A DNA stretch of 64,000 nucleotides, from contig NZ_FOAZ01000017.1 of NCBI RefSeq assembly GCF_900109465.1, positions 1 to 64,000 of the forward strand, in the 5' to 3' direction. Source of the stretch: Streptacidiphilus jiangxiensis. GTDB taxonomy: Bacteria; Actinomycetota; Actinomycetes; Streptomycetales; Streptomycetaceae. Of the stretch, positions 44,991-54,429 are shown in pieces; positions within the stretch are counted from its first letter, which is position 1, and each line of letters starts with the position of its first letter. A program made the translations under genes and the position numbers. The notes under the pieces are model-generated. The model did not search any database. It saw only the letters and a program-made list of their open reading frames with translations, and was not told where the DNA came from.

Positions 44991-45463
44991 GAGCACACGC
45001 CCACGAGAGGTGACTCAGGCGGCCCGTCGCTCGACTCCCCGCAGCACGGCCGGTGCCGGCCGGGTTCGCCGCGGCGGACCGGCCGTCAGCAGCGGGGCGC
45101 GGGCCTCACGGTGAGCGCCCCAGCCGGCGGAGCACGCGGGCGAGGTCGAGCCGGCCGGGCGCACCCCAGGACGGCTGCAAGGCCGCCCCGCGGTAGAGGG
45201 TGACCAGTTCGGCTGCGGCTCTTCCTGCTGATGACCAACCGCATCCGCCGAGAACCGGCGGCCGCAGGGCCGGTGGCCCCACCTGGGTCAGCTCTGCGAA
45301 ATGGGCTTGCGGTCCGGCGGGTGACGGTGGGGACACCACCCCGTAGGACGTTGTTTCCCTCGGTCCCGGCCGACCGCAGTGGGTGTCGCCCGTGAGGTGA
45401 CCCGAATGCCTGCGGGGTGGCAGCATCGCCTCGTCATCGCGGGCATCCGAGGAGGTCAAGGGC
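44991..45463. other. 473-bp stretch without a recognisable gene
   Basis: Between the flavoprotein and the small gene at 45464 no frame shows protein-like composition of known family. A 117-codon minus frame (45106-45459) exists but looks Pro/Arg/Gly-rich and has no ribosome site. The region leads into the transposase remnant area and may hold decayed DNA. Confidence 0.5.
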
Positions 45464-45715
45464 GTGCTTCAGGGCGACGAAGTGGTGCGGGCCCTTCTGG
45501 CGGCCGTGGCGACGCTGGAGGATCTCGTCAAGGTCGGAACCGACTCGCAGATGGCCTTGAGCGCCCTGGAAGAGATCGCGTCTGAGCTCGACACGATGGA
45601 CCCGGTGGAGAACCGGCGGTTCATCGAGGCGTTGGACCGTGTCGCTGCTGCCGAGCCGGACCGTGCCGTCTGGATCCAGGCCGTTCCGAGTGCGCTGGGC
45701 ATTGGGCGGATCTGA
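45464..45715 (+). CDS. Small helical protein of unknown function
   Basis: 83 residues from GTG 45464, with an exact GGAGG at 45450-45454. The composition is protein-like: amphipathic helices such as VVRALLAAVATLEDLVKV and ALSALEEIASELDTM, then ENRRFIEALDRVAAAEPD. There are no Cys residues, no membrane segment and no export signal. I do not recognise the family. Its TGA abuts the stop of the transposase remnant on the other strand. Confidence 0.6.
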   Translation: MLQGDEVVRALLAAVATLEDLVKVGTDSQMALSALEEIASELDTMDPVENRRFIEALDRVAAAEPDRAVWIQAVPSALGIGRI

Positions 45716-46160
45716 TCAGCCGGCCGTCAGGCGCCGGAAGCAGAGGAAGGCGGCGGCTACGCCGACGAAGCCGCCGACACCCCGCCAGCCAGGACACCGT
45801 CCGCTCGGCCACCCATCGGTGGCGGCCCAGGCGACCGGAGGTCTCGATCCCACCGCGGGCGGTCCGGTGCGGGATCCCCCGGCCTCGAAGCCATCGGCGC
45901 AGGTAGTCGTCGTATCCCGTGTCCGCGTGGAGCTTGCCCGGTCGCCGCCGGCGTGCTCCACGTCGGGAACGGATCGCCGGGATGCCCCGAACGAGCGCCT
46001 GCAGGACCAGGTTGTCGTGGGTGTGGCGGCCGAGATGCAGATCTGCCGGCACAGCGCCGACCACCTCCCTGCGGACGCCGGACGACCCTCCCCGGAACCA
46101 CCCGCGCGAGCAACTCCCTCAGCTCGTCAAGCACCAGACGCTCGGCAGGACCCTCCACAC
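45716..46160 (-). pseudogene. IS5-family transposase remnant
   Basis: The minus strand carries broken pieces of a DDE transposase. A piece in one frame (about 45800-46010) reads DNLVLQALV, then RPGKLHADTGYDDYLRRWL, then ETSGRLGRHRWVAERTVSWL, the C-terminal DDE region of IS5 group elements with Asp and Glu positions. The usual end, FVGVAAAFLCFRRLTAG, is in a different frame, stopping at 45716, so a frameshift lies near 45790. A possible N-terminal scrap (RLVLDELRELLARVVP) is near 46100-46150 in a third frame. The middle is missing. No terminal repeats or target duplication could be identified. Confidence 0.7.
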
Positions 46161-46211
46161 CCGGCCCGACGCGGCATTCAGCCAGGGGGAACGGTGTCTA
46201 AGGTGAGCTGC

Positions 46212-47066
46212 ATGGCAGGGACGGATCCGGGAGAAGGCCGCGCCGAGCGCGCCGCGTTGAGGCGTGCGTTGGAGGAGTTGGACGCACGGCTGGCCGTGAG
46301 CGCCGGGCGTGGGCCTGGGGCCCGTCTTCGGTTGGAACCCTTGGTGGAGACGCTGCGGACGCCGGAAGCCGCGTTCCTGCAAGCGGAGCTGGAGCAGCGG
46401 CTCGCCCACCACGTCGCCGCGGACGATTCCTTCGCTCGCGACCGGATTGCCCACGCCCTGGCGGGTGCCTGCGGCCGAGAAGCCCTACCGGCGGTGTTGC
46501 GTGCCATGGTGACCGATCGCAACGAGGACGGGGACATGCTGCATGTCGACATCCTCGATCTCTTCGAAGCCTGGCCGGAGGCCGCGTTCGAGCTGTCCAT
46601 GGACTACACCGCTTCCGACGATCCGGGGCTGCGGAAAGTCGGCCTCTGGGGCGTGCGCTACTTCGACTCGCTCGGCACCAAGTACTTCGACCTGGTCGCC
46701 GACGCAGCCGGCGACCCGGACCCACGGGTGCGCGCCGATGTGATGACCACCCTCGGCTCGGCCTTCGCCCTGGGTGATCCCTCGCGGGCCCTGGCTGTCC
46801 GGATCGCCGGCACGTCCGACCCGGTGCCCGAGGTCCGACGAGCCGCCGCGGCGTCCCTCTGGCCGGCGCGAGAGGGAACAGCCACCGACGCGTTGCTCGC
46901 CCGCACCCGCGACCCTGACAGCCTGGTCCGATACTGGGCCGCACTGGCACTGTCCGGAAGGCCCGCCCCCGAGGTCCGCGTCGCACTCGAACGACTCACG
47001 GCGGACGAGGAGGCGGTGGTGCGCCGCGCTGCCCGCCAGGCCCTCGCGCCAACCCGGTGGCCATGA
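46212..47066 (+). CDS. HEAT-repeat domain protein
   Basis: 284 residues from ATG 46212 (AAGGTGAG before it); GTG at 46194 or 46203 in frame are alternatives. The protein is helical, with repeats such as DPGLRKVGLWGVRYF, DPDPRVRADVMTTLGSAF, DPVPEVRRAAAASLWPA, DPDSLVRYWAALALSG and EEAVVRRAARQAL, each with the D-x-x-V-R-x-x-A-A pattern of HEAT repeats. It is a likely protein-protein scaffold in the cytoplasm, related in look to immunity-like HEAT proteins; partner unknown. It begins at the edge of the transposase remnant. Confidence 0.85.
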   Translation: MAGTDPGEGRAERAALRRALEELDARLAVSAGRGPGARLRLEPLVETLRTPEAAFLQAELEQRLAHHVAADDSFARDRIAHALAGACGREALPAVLRAMVTDRNEDGDMLHVDILDLFEAWPEAAFELSMDYTASDDPGLRKVGLWGVRYFDSLGTKYFDLVADAAGDPDPRVRADVMTTLGSAFALGDPSRALAVRIAGTSDPVPEVRRAAAASLWPAREGTATDALLARTRDPDSLVRYWAALALSGRPAPEVRVALERLTADEEAVVRRAARQALAPTRWP

Positions 47067-47302
47067 AGAGCTCCTCGGGCAGCAGCCTGAGCAAGCGGCT
47101 CGGAATTCGGCAACCGTGCCGTCATGCCCCGTCATGATCTTGAGATCCTCTGCAGCCGGATCTGCCCACCGTGGCCAAGGGCCTCCGGCACCCGGGACCC
47201 CCCGGGACGCCCGGGACGCCGGGCCGGAATGCCCGCAGGTGTGGAACGGACGCCGCGCGTCCGACGGGTTCCCGCCCCGCGGGCCGGGGAAGACCTGACG
47301 CC

Positions 47303-47512
47303 ATGACCGACACCGGAAAGACGAGTTGGCCCGAGTTGACGGGCCTCGACGTGGTCGAGGCGGAGCAGGTCGTCCGCCGCGAGCGCCCCGACCTGAACAT
47401 CGCGGTCTGCGGACCGGGGACCTTCCTCACTGCGGACTACCGCAAGGACCGGCTCGTTCTGCGTTACGACCCGGAGACCCGCTGCGTCACGGACGTCCCC
47501 TCGGTCGGCTGA
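47303..47512 (+). CDS. Eglin-c/potato-inhibitor-I-like serine protease inhibitor
   Basis: 69 residues from ATG 47303. The full family pattern is present: SWPELTG at 8-14, EAEQVVRRERPDL helix, the binding loop GTFLTADYRKDR at 39-50 and the VPSVG end at 65-69. Aligned to eglin c, the scissile bond is A44-D45 (P1 Ala), with R47 and R50 as loop-supporting arginines. C36 and C61 could bond. It has no signal peptide, unlike leech and many plant homologs, so the target may be intracellular or export is unusual. The 3' end overlaps the antisense end of the aspartate lyase gene by 49 bp. Confidence 0.8.
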   Translation: MTDTGKTSWPELTGLDVVEAEQVVRRERPDLNIAVCGPGTFLTADYRKDRLVLRYDPETRCVTDVPSVG

Positions 47513-48945
47513 CCGCCGCCGAACGGGCCCGGTCCGGCAGGCCCGAGGGCGAGGCGTTCCGGGCTGAGCAGGAGGTCCAGTTCGGCCTCGGACAGCAGGC
47601 CGCGTTCCAGGACCAGTTCGCGGACGCCGCGCCCCGTCGCGAGCGCCTCCGCGGCGACCGCGGTCGCCGCGGTGTAGCCGATGGACGGGTTGAGTGCCGT
47701 GACCGTGCCGATCGAGTGGGCGACACCGTGGCGCAGGTGGTCGGCGTTGGCCGTGATGCCGGTGACGCAGCGTTCCGTCAGCGTCCAGCAGGCGCTGGTC
47801 AGCAGGGAGAGCGAGTCCAGCAGGCTGTGGGCGATCACGGGCTCGAACGCGTTCAGTTGGAGCTGGCCGCCCTCCGCGGCAAGGGTGACGGTGGTGTCGT
47901 GGCCGATGACGCGGAAGGCGACCTGGTTGACCGCCTCCGGGATCACCGGGTTGACCTTGCCCGGCATGATGCTCGAACCGGCCTGGACAGCCGGGAGGTT
48001 GATCTCGCCCAGGCCCGTGCGCGGGCCGGAGGAGAGCAGGCGCAGGTCGTTGCAGATCTTGGACAGCTTCACCGCGATGCGCTTCAGCACGCCCGAGAGC
48101 TGCACGAACGCGCCGACGTCCCAGGTGGCTTCGACGAGGTCCACGGCGGTGGTCAGGGGCAGGTCGGTCAGGTCGCGCAGACGCGCACACACGGTGGCCG
48201 CGTACTGCTCGGGCGCGTTGAGGCCGGTGCCGATCGCGGTGCCGCCGAGGTTGATCTCCAACAGCAGCCGGCAGGCCTCGCCGAGGCGTTCCACGTCCTC
48301 GCGGATCGTCACCGCGAACGCGCCGAACTCCTGGCCCAGCGTCATCGGCACGGCGTCCTGCAACTGCGTGCGGCCCATCTTCACCACCGGGGCGAACTCC
48401 ACAACCTTCGCCGAGAACGCGTCGGCGAGGACGGTCAGCGTGGTGCGCAGCTGCCGCGCGCCGATCTGCAGGGCGATGCGGACGGCCGTCGGGTAGGCGT
48501 CGTTGGTGCTCTGGCTGAGGTTGACGTGCTCCAGCGGGTGGAGCTCCGCGTAGTGGCCGCGGGGGTGGCCGAGGAGTTCCAGGGCGCGGTTGGCGACGAC
48601 CTCGTTGGCGTTCATGTTGCTGGAGGTACCGGCGCCGCCCTGGATGACGTCGACGACGAACTCGTCGTGCAGATGGCCGGCGCGGATCTCCTGGCAGGCG
48701 CGGACGATGGCGTCGGCGCGACGCCGGTCCAGCAGCCCGAGCTCGTGGTTGGCCTGCGCCGCCGCCTGCTTGACGCAGGCGAGGGCGACGACGAGCTCGG
48801 TGTGGGCGCTGATCGGGGTGCCGGTGATCGGGAAGTTCTCCACCGCGCGCAGGGTGTGGACGCCGTAGTAGGCCTCGGCGGGCACCTCGCGGTCACCGAG
48901 CAGGTCGTGCTCGACCCGGTGCGGACCGGTCACGGTGGCGGTCAT
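47464..48945 (-). CDS. aspA: Aspartate ammonia-lyase
   Basis: 493 residues from ATG 48945, overlapping the permease stop by 4 bp. It has the fumarase/aspartase signature GSSIMPGKVNP, and GGAGTSSNMNANEV, SQSTNDAYPT and GRTQLQDAVP substrate loops. It deaminates aspartate to fumarate and ammonia. The last about 30 residues (Gly/Pro-rich, ending TQRVSGS) exceed the usual end and overlap the inhibitor gene on the other strand. As the last gene of an amine operon it may feed carbon to the TCA cycle when Asp is the amino product. Confidence 0.93.
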   Translation of the reverse strand: MTATVTGPHRVEHDLLGDREVPAEAYYGVHTLRAVENFPITGTPISAHTELVVALACVKQAAAQANHELGLLDRRRADAIVRACQEIRAGHLHDEFVVDVIQGGAGTSSNMNANEVVANRALELLGHPRGHYAELHPLEHVNLSQSTNDAYPTAVRIALQIGARQLRTTLTVLADAFSAKVVEFAPVVKMGRTQLQDAVPMTLGQEFGAFAVTIREDVERLGEACRLLLEINLGGTAIGTGLNAPEQYAATVCARLRDLTDLPLTTAVDLVEATWDVGAFVQLSGVLKRIAVKLSKICNDLRLLSSGPRTGLGEINLPAVQAGSSIMPGKVNPVIPEAVNQVAFRVIGHDTTVTLAAEGGQLQLNAFEPVIAHSLLDSLSLLTSACWTLTERCVTGITANADHLRHGVAHSIGTVTALNPSIGYTAATAVAAEALATGRGVRELVLERGLLSEAELDLLLSPERLALGPAGPGPFGGGQPTEGTSVTQRVSGS

Positions 48946-50483
48946 CGCTGGTACTCCGGGAGTGCGGGGTCGGCCTGGACGCCGGGGCCGGGACGCCCCG
49001 CGCGGCGGTCCAGGCGGGCGGCGGTGACGCGCCCGAGGGCGCCGAGGGCGAGCAGGACCGCGACCGTGCCGAGCGTGAACGCCTCGAAGACGGTGCGCGA
49101 GACGCCCCAGGTGGCGGTGAAGTCGTAGCTCACGCCGAGGGCCTTCTCCAGCACACCGGGGAAGAGCGCGATCCAGGAGCCCAGCACGATGAAGGCGTAG
49201 ACGAGCACCAGGCTGATCCGGAAGCCCCAGGCCCCGAACGGCACCCGGTAGGGCCGTGCCACGTTCGGGTGATTCCTGCGCAGGACGCCCAGCGCGGGGA
49301 TGACGGAGAGATAGGACAGGAGCAGCGTGGTGACGGCGACGGTGAGGACGACCTTGAAGTCGGCGGCGGCCGTGCCGTTGACCAGCAGGGTGGCGGCGAG
49401 CATGAAGACGGTCGCGGTGACGCCGGAGACGAGGTTCATCCGGACGGGCGTGCCCAGGCGCGGGTGGAAGGCGCCCAGCGCCCGGCTGAAGAAGCCGCCG
49501 TCGGCGGCGGCCATGGCCTGCATCCGGTCGCTGACGATCATCCAGGCACTGCCCTGGGTCATCAGGACGAAGACGAAGAGCACGCTGACGGTGGTGAGCA
49601 GCGCGTGGCCGGCGCTGCCGTAGCTGCCGAAGACGAGGGAGGCGGCGTCGAGGAAGCCGGCCACGCCGGTGATCTGCTTGGCGGGCACCACGGCGAGGAT
49701 CGCGAAGACGGGCAGCAGGTAGCAGCAGGCGGCGACGGCGCCGGAGACGCCGATGGAGACGGGCACGTCGCGCTTGGGGTTGCGCATCTCCTCGCCCGCG
49801 GCGTTGGGGGCCTCGAAGCCGACGTAGGCGAAGAGCAGGATCGGCACGAGCGCGAGGAAGCCGCCGGTGGTGGGGGCGAAGGTGGTGCCCGACAGGCCCT
49901 TGAAGCCGTGCTGGAGGCCGTAGCCGAACGCGGTCGCGGTGACGATGAGCATGACGGCGACCTTGGCGATCGCCCCGACTGTCGTGATCCACTTGCCTCG
50001 CCGCAGCGAGACGACGGCGGTGAGAATCGAGACCCAGATGAAGACCAGCTTGAAGACGTAGTCGGCCACGGTGCCGCTGCCGAGGTGGGTGACGTGCCCG
50101 TCCCAGGCGGCCGCGGCGGCGAAGACGAGCGAACCGCCGAGCCAGACGGGGTTGGTGACCCAGTAGAAGAGGGTGGTCAGCGCGGCGGCGGTGCGGCCGA
50201 AGGCGAGCCGCACCCACACGTAGGGGCCGCCCTCCTGCGGGAACGCGGCGCCGGTCTCGGCGAAGAGCAGGGCGTAGGGGACGAGGAAGAACAGGGCCAG
50301 CAGGGCGGTCCAGGTGACGGCCTCGCCGCCGCCGGTGGCGATCTGGCCGATCACGTCGGCGGAGATCACGGCGGCGACGCCGAGCGCCATGATGTCGAAG
50401 CGGCCGAGGCTGCGGTGCAGGTTCGGCACCGAGTCCGATCTGTCGTCGGGTACCTGACCGTCCGTTGCGGGAGCGGTGGACAT
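48942..50483 (-). CDS. APC-family amino acid/amine permease
   Basis: 513 residues from ATG 50483, with GAGGAG 10 nt upstream. It has about 12 helices; GVAAVISADVIGQIATGGGEAV in helix 1 (unwound Gly region) and FAYVGFEAPNAAGEEMRNPKRDVP in the helix 6-7 loop are diagnostic of APC carriers. The substrate is presumably the amine degraded by the flanking aminotransferase and dehydrogenase (putrescine, beta-alanine or a similar compound). It overlaps aspA. Confidence 0.92.
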   Translation of the reverse strand: MSTAPATDGQVPDDRSDSVPNLHRSLGRFDIMALGVAAVISADVIGQIATGGGEAVTWTALLALFFLVPYALLFAETGAAFPQEGGPYVWVRLAFGRTAAALTTLFYWVTNPVWLGGSLVFAAAAAWDGHVTHLGSGTVADYVFKLVFIWVSILTAVVSLRRGKWITTVGAIAKVAVMLIVTATAFGYGLQHGFKGLSGTTFAPTTGGFLALVPILLFAYVGFEAPNAAGEEMRNPKRDVPVSIGVSGAVAACCYLLPVFAILAVVPAKQITGVAGFLDAASLVFGSYGSAGHALLTTVSVLFVFVLMTQGSAWMIVSDRMQAMAAADGGFFSRALGAFHPRLGTPVRMNLVSGVTATVFMLAATLLVNGTAAADFKVVLTVAVTTLLLSYLSVIPALGVLRRNHPNVARPYRVPFGAWGFRISLVLVYAFIVLGSWIALFPGVLEKALGVSYDFTATWGVSRTVFEAFTLGTVAVLLALGALGRVTAARLDRRAGRPGPGVQADPALPEYQR

Positions 50484-50615
50484 GGCGGGGCTCCTCAGTG
50501 CGGGGAAGTGGGGTGGCCGGGCCGTTCCGGCGGCCGGCGGTGCCGGTGGGGGTGTGGAACGGCCCGGGTTCAGAGGAGGTGCGGTACGTGGGCGCGGGAT
50601 CGGCCGCTCAGCCGC

Positions 50616-51980
50616 TCAGCCGCGCAGCTCGCCGTTCGGCCGGACGCGCTCCAGGACCTGGCGCATCGCGTCGACGGCCTCCTTGGCCTCCGCCTCCGTC
50701 ATGATCAGCGCCGGGGAGAGGACCAGGGAGTGCGCGCAGTCGCGGACGATGACGCCGGTCTCACGGCGGATCACGTCCGGCAGCAGCGGCTGCAGCATCG
50801 GCAGCGGCTCGCGCGTGGCGCGGTCGGCGACGAGTTCGACGGCGAGCATCATGCCGACCGAGCGGATCTCGCCGACCACCGGCAGGTCGCCGAGCTGGGC
50901 CTCCAGCTCGCGGTGGAGGTGGCCACCGATCTCGGTGGCGCGGGCGAGCAGGCCCTCGCGCTCGATGATGTCCAGGTTCTCCAGGGCGACGGCGGCCGCG
51001 ACGGGGTGGCCGTTGTAGGTGTAGCCCATCGGGAAGCCGTGGTCGGCGAGGAGCGCCTCGGCGACGTGGTCGCCGACGAGCAGCGCGCCCAGCGGGATGT
51101 AGCCGGAGGTGATGCCCTTGGCGGTGACGATGATGTCCGGGCGGACGTCGAAGTACTGGGCGGCGAACCATGTGCCGACGCGGCCGTAGGCGGTGACCAC
51201 CTCGTCGAGGATCAGCAGGATGCCGTGCCGGTCCAGCACCTCGCGCACCCGCGGCCAGTAGTCGGCCGGCGGGACGAGCATGCCGCCGACGCCCATGATC
51301 GGCTCGCCGATCATCGCGGCGATGTTGCCGGGGCCGATCTCGGCGATCCGCTGCTCCAGCTCGGCGATGAGGAAGTCGCAGGGGTCCTCGCCGTGGTAGA
51401 GCTCGCTGCGGTACGGCCACGGCGGGGTCAGGTGGGAAACGTGCGGCATCATCGGGGCGAAGCCCTCGTGGTAGACCGGGAAGCCCGTCGCCGAGCCGCC
51501 GCCGTAGCCGATGCCGTGGTAGGCCTTGTTGCGGGCCAGGATCCAGGTGCGGTTCGTCTCGCCGCGGCGGTGGTGGTAGTAGCGCGCCATCTTGATGGCG
51601 GCCTCGTTGCCCTCGGAGCCGCCGGAGGTGAAGTAGACGTGGTTCAGGCCCTCGGGGGCGATCGAGGTGAGCTTGGTGGCCAGCTCGATCGCGGGGTCGT
51701 TGGAGAACTCCCAGAAGCTGGTGAAGTACTCGAGCTTGGCCATCTGCTCGTAGGCGGCGCGGGCCACCTCCTCGCGGCCGTGGCCGATCTGGGCGAGCCA
51801 GAGACCACCGGTGGCGTCGAGGTAGGAGCGGCCGTCGATGTCGGTCAGGCGGCAGCCGGAGCCCTCGGTCATCACGACGCGCTCGGTGACGGAGCCCGGC
51901 AGGTAGGGGTGGATGATCCGGGCGCGGTCCGCGTCGCGCAGCTGGTCGGGGGTCATCGGGGTACGGCTCGTGCGGCTCAT
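50616..51980 (-). CDS. Class III (omega) aminotransferase
   Basis: 454 residues from ATG 51980. PLP-enzyme landmarks: [16 protein letters not shown], the YHGIGYGG segment, Asp in [14 protein letters not shown], and the Schiff-base Lys in [14 protein letters not shown]. The [18 protein letters not shown] region and [11 protein letters not shown] are those of the pyruvate-accepting beta-alanine/putrescine/taurine transaminases (SpuC-like). It converts a terminal amine to an aldehyde, which the upstream aldehyde dehydrogenase can oxidise. It has 46 nt to the dehydrogenase stop and 132 nt to the permease. Confidence 0.93.
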   Translation of the reverse strand: MSRTSRTPMTPDQLRDADRARIIHPYLPGSVTERVVMTEGSGCRLTDIDGRSYLDATGGLWLAQIGHGREEVARAAYEQMAKLEYFTSFWEFSNDPAIELATKLTSIAPEGLNHVYFTSGGSEGNEAAIKMARYYHHRRGETNRTWILARNKAYHGIGYGGGSATGFPVYHEGFAPMMPHVSHLTPPWPYRSELYHGEDPCDFLIAELEQRIAEIGPGNIAAMIGEPIMGVGGMLVPPADYWPRVREVLDRHGILLILDEVVTAYGRVGTWFAAQYFDVRPDIIVTAKGITSGYIPLGALLVGDHVAEALLADHGFPMGYTYNGHPVAAAVALENLDIIEREGLLARATEIGGHLHRELEAQLGDLPVVGEIRSVGMMLAVELVADRATREPLPMLQPLLPDVIRRETGVIVRDCAHSLVLSPALIMTEAEAKEAVDAMRQVLERVRPNGELRG

Positions 51981-52026
51981 GGTGGTGCCTTCCGTGCGGG
52001 GGTGGGAAAGAAGCTCGGGGCGTACG

Positions 52027-53538
52027 TCAGCCGTAGGAGATCCAGGTGGTCTTGAGGCCGGTGTACTTGTCGAAGGCGTGCAGCGAGAGGTCGCGGCCGA
52101 AGCCGGACTGCTTGAAGCCGCCGAAGGGCGTGGCGGGGCTCAGCGCGTCCACGGTGTTGACCGAGACCGTCCCGGCGTGGAGCGCCTCGGCGGCGCGGTG
52201 GGCACGGCCGAGGTCGCGGGTCCACAGGGAGGCGGCCAGGCCGTAGGGCGAGTCGTTGGCGATCCGGACCGCGTCCGCCTCGTCGCGGAACGGCAGGACG
52301 GTCAGCACCGGGCCGAACAGCTCCTCGCGGGCCATGGGCGCGTCCTCGGGCAGGCCGGTGACGATCGTCGGGTGCAGGTAGGCACCGAGGGCCAGGTCAC
52401 CGTGGTCGGGGCGGGTGCCGCCGTGGACGACCCGGCCGCCGGCCGCGCGGGCCTCCTCGACGGCGGCGAGCAGACGCTGCGCCTGGGCCTCGTCGACGAG
52501 CGGGCCGAGGCGGGTGGCCGGATCGAGCGGGTCGCCGGGGACGTAGGCGGCGGCGTGCTCGGCGACGCGGGCGGTGAACTCCTCGGCGATGTCCGCGTGG
52601 ACGAGCAGGCGGGTGTTGGCGGAGCAGACCTGGCCCGCGTTGAAGCAGAAGCCGAAGGCGGCACGCTCGGCGGCGGCGTCGAGGTCCGCGTCGGGGAAGA
52701 CCAGGTTGGGGCTCTTGCCGCCCGCCTCCAGCCAGACCTGCTTGCCGTTGGACTGCGCCGCGTAGGAGAGGAAGAGCCGCCCGACGGCGGTGGAGCCGGT
52801 GAAGGCCAGCACGTCCACGTCGGGGTGGAGGCCGAGCGCGCGTCCGGCGGTCTCGCCGAGGCCGGGGACGACGTTCAGCACGCCCGCCGGAATGCCCGCC
52901 TCGACCGCCAGCTGCGCGAGCAGCAGCGCGGACTGCGGCGACTGTTCGGCGGGCTTGAGCACGACGCTGTTGCCGGCGGCCAGCGCCGGGGCGAGCTTCC
53001 AGGAGGCGAGGTCGAGGGGGAAGTTCCACGGCACGACGGCGCCGACGACGCCCAGCGGCACGCGGCGCACCAGCGCCAGGTTGCCGGGCGCGGCCGGGGC
53101 GATCTCGTCGTAGAGCTTGTCGACGGCCTCGGCGTGCCAGGCGAAGCAGCCGGCCGCGCCGGGGACGTCGACGGCGAGCGCCTCGGCGACGGGCTTGCCC
53201 ATGTCGAGCGAGTCGTACAGGGCGAGCTCGGGGCCGTGCTGCTCGATCAGCTCGGCAAGGCGCAGCAGGCGCTTCTTGCGCGCCTCCGGCGCGAGGCCGG
53301 ACCACCGTCCGTCGGCGTAGGCGGCCCGCGCGGAGCGGACGGCGTCGTCGACGTCGGCCGCGTCGCAGGCGGCGATCTCGGCGAGGGCCTTGCCCGTGGC
53401 CGGGTCGGTGTCGGTGAAGGTGGCGCCGGAGCGGGCGTCGCGCTGCTCGCCGTCGACGAAGGCGCGGGTCCGCGGGGTGAGCCCGGCGGCCAGGCGCTGC
53501 CAGTCGGCGTGGGAGAGGGGGGAGGTGGAGTCACTCAT
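52027..53538 (-). CDS. NAD(P)-dependent aldehyde dehydrogenase (aminoaldehyde type)
   Basis: 503 residues from ATG 53538. Catalytic Cys is in [12 protein letters not shown], the general base Glu in [13 protein letters not shown], the Asn in VVPWNFPLD and the cofactor loop in [10 protein letters not shown]. Sequence style ([28 protein letters not shown]) resembles PuuC/KauB, which oxidise gamma-glutamyl-gamma-aminobutyraldehyde or 4-aminobutanal. It is the first gene of the operon, divergent from the TetR-like regulator at 53667. Confidence 0.93.
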   Translation of the reverse strand: MSDSTSPLSHADWQRLAAGLTPRTRAFVDGEQRDARSGATFTDTDPATGKALAEIAACDAADVDDAVRSARAAYADGRWSGLAPEARKKRLLRLAELIEQHGPELALYDSLDMGKPVAEALAVDVPGAAGCFAWHAEAVDKLYDEIAPAAPGNLALVRRVPLGVVGAVVPWNFPLDLASWKLAPALAAGNSVVLKPAEQSPQSALLLAQLAVEAGIPAGVLNVVPGLGETAGRALGLHPDVDVLAFTGSTAVGRLFLSYAAQSNGKQVWLEAGGKSPNLVFPDADLDAAAERAAFGFCFNAGQVCSANTRLLVHADIAEEFTARVAEHAAAYVPGDPLDPATRLGPLVDEAQAQRLLAAVEEARAAGGRVVHGGTRPDHGDLALGAYLHPTIVTGLPEDAPMAREELFGPVLTVLPFRDEADAVRIANDSPYGLAASLWTRDLGRAHRAAEALHAGTVSVNTVDALSPATPFGGFKQSGFGRDLSLHAFDKYTGLKTTWISYG

Positions 53539-53570
53539 GGGAGGGGGTCCTCAGGTGTGCTCGCGAGTTC

Positions 53571-53645
53571 TTTGATGCGAGATTCAAACAATGGGTGAAG
53601 CCCGCGTCAATGACCGGAGCCAGTTTGGTATGGAAAATTTGATGC
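53571..53645. promoter_or_regulatory. TTTGA-N8-TCAAA palindrome and TTTGATGC repeats
   Basis: TTTGA-TGCGAGAT-TCAAA spans 53571-53588, and TTTGATGC recurs at 53638-53645. They lie in the 128-bp divergent region between the amine operon and its TetR-like regulator, and so are candidate operators. Confidence 0.45.
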
Positions 53646-53666
53646 ACGTGTCAGAGAATGCGTGAC

Positions 53667-54272
53667 ATGGCACGACCGAAAAACCAGGGAGCCCGCCGCG
53701 GGGCGCTGATCGACGCCGCCGGGCGGGCCATCGCGGAGCGCGGCATGGCGGGGCTCCGCATCAAGGACATCGCCGCCGAGGCGGGGGTCTCGGCGGGATC
53801 GGTCCTGTACTACTACCCGGAGCTGGACGACCTCGTCCTGGCGGTCCACCAGGACGCCGTCGAGCGGTATCTGACGCAGCGCCAGGCCGAGACGGAGACG
53901 CCCGGAGGCGACCCGGTGGCACGGATGCGGGCGGCACTCGCGTCGGGCCTGCCGCAGGGGCCGGAGGACGCGGTGCACCGGCTGCTCTTCGAGCTGCACG
54001 GCCTGGCCGACCGCAGCGCCGGGCACGCCGCGCTGATGGGCTCGCTCTTCGCCCGCGAGGTCGCGCTGTACTCGATGCTGCTCGAGATCGGCGTGGTCGC
54101 GGGCGCGTTCACGCTCACCACCACGGTGGCCGACGCCGCCCGCAACCTGGTCGCCCTGGAGGACGGCTACGGCCTGCACATCGTCGCCCGCAACCCGGTC
54201 GTGGACCGGGCCACGGCGCTGGGCCTGCTGACCGCGCACGCCCGCGCCGTCACCGGCTGCCCGGAGCTGTAG
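53667..54272 (+). CDS. TetR-like regulator of the amine operon
   Basis: 201 residues from ATG 53667 (MARPKNQGARR); ATG 53658 would add three. The HTH has MAGLRIKDIAAEAGVSAGSVLYYYPELDDLV. The C-terminus reads LVALEDGYGLHIVARNP and TAHARAVTG, matching the paralog at 28932. It diverges from the aldehyde dehydrogenase gene and probably represses it, with the amine or an intermediate as inducer. Confidence 0.9.
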   Translation: MARPKNQGARRGALIDAAGRAIAERGMAGLRIKDIAAEAGVSAGSVLYYYPELDDLVLAVHQDAVERYLTQRQAETETPGGDPVARMRAALASGLPQGPEDAVHRLLFELHGLADRSAGHAALMGSLFAREVALYSMLLEIGVVAGAFTLTTTVADAARNLVALEDGYGLHIVARNPVVDRATALGLLTAHARAVTGCPEL

Positions 54273-54429
54273 GGCTCCGCCCGGGGCCCACCCCCGGCGG
54301 ACCTGGCGGCGGGCTCGAACCCGGTGCGGGCTGCCGGCCTCGCCGGACGCCGTCCGGCCTCGACCGGGCCCCCTCGAGCCACGGCGGCCTGCGGCCGACA
54401 AGGCCGAGCCGGAGCGGCCCCGCCCGCCC

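Noticed and set aside
45106-45459. 117-codon minus-strand frame
   Set aside because: No ribosome site, unusual Pro/Arg/Gly composition and no family resemblance; treated as non-coding.
45716-46160. An intact insertion sequence
   Set aside because: Frames are broken, the central DDE region is missing and no terminal inverted repeats or target duplication were found.
49269-52055. 928-codon plus-strand frame opposite permease and aminotransferase
   Set aside because: Spans two real minus-strand genes and their gap; low-complexity Gly/Asp/Val/Arg composition, no ribosome site.
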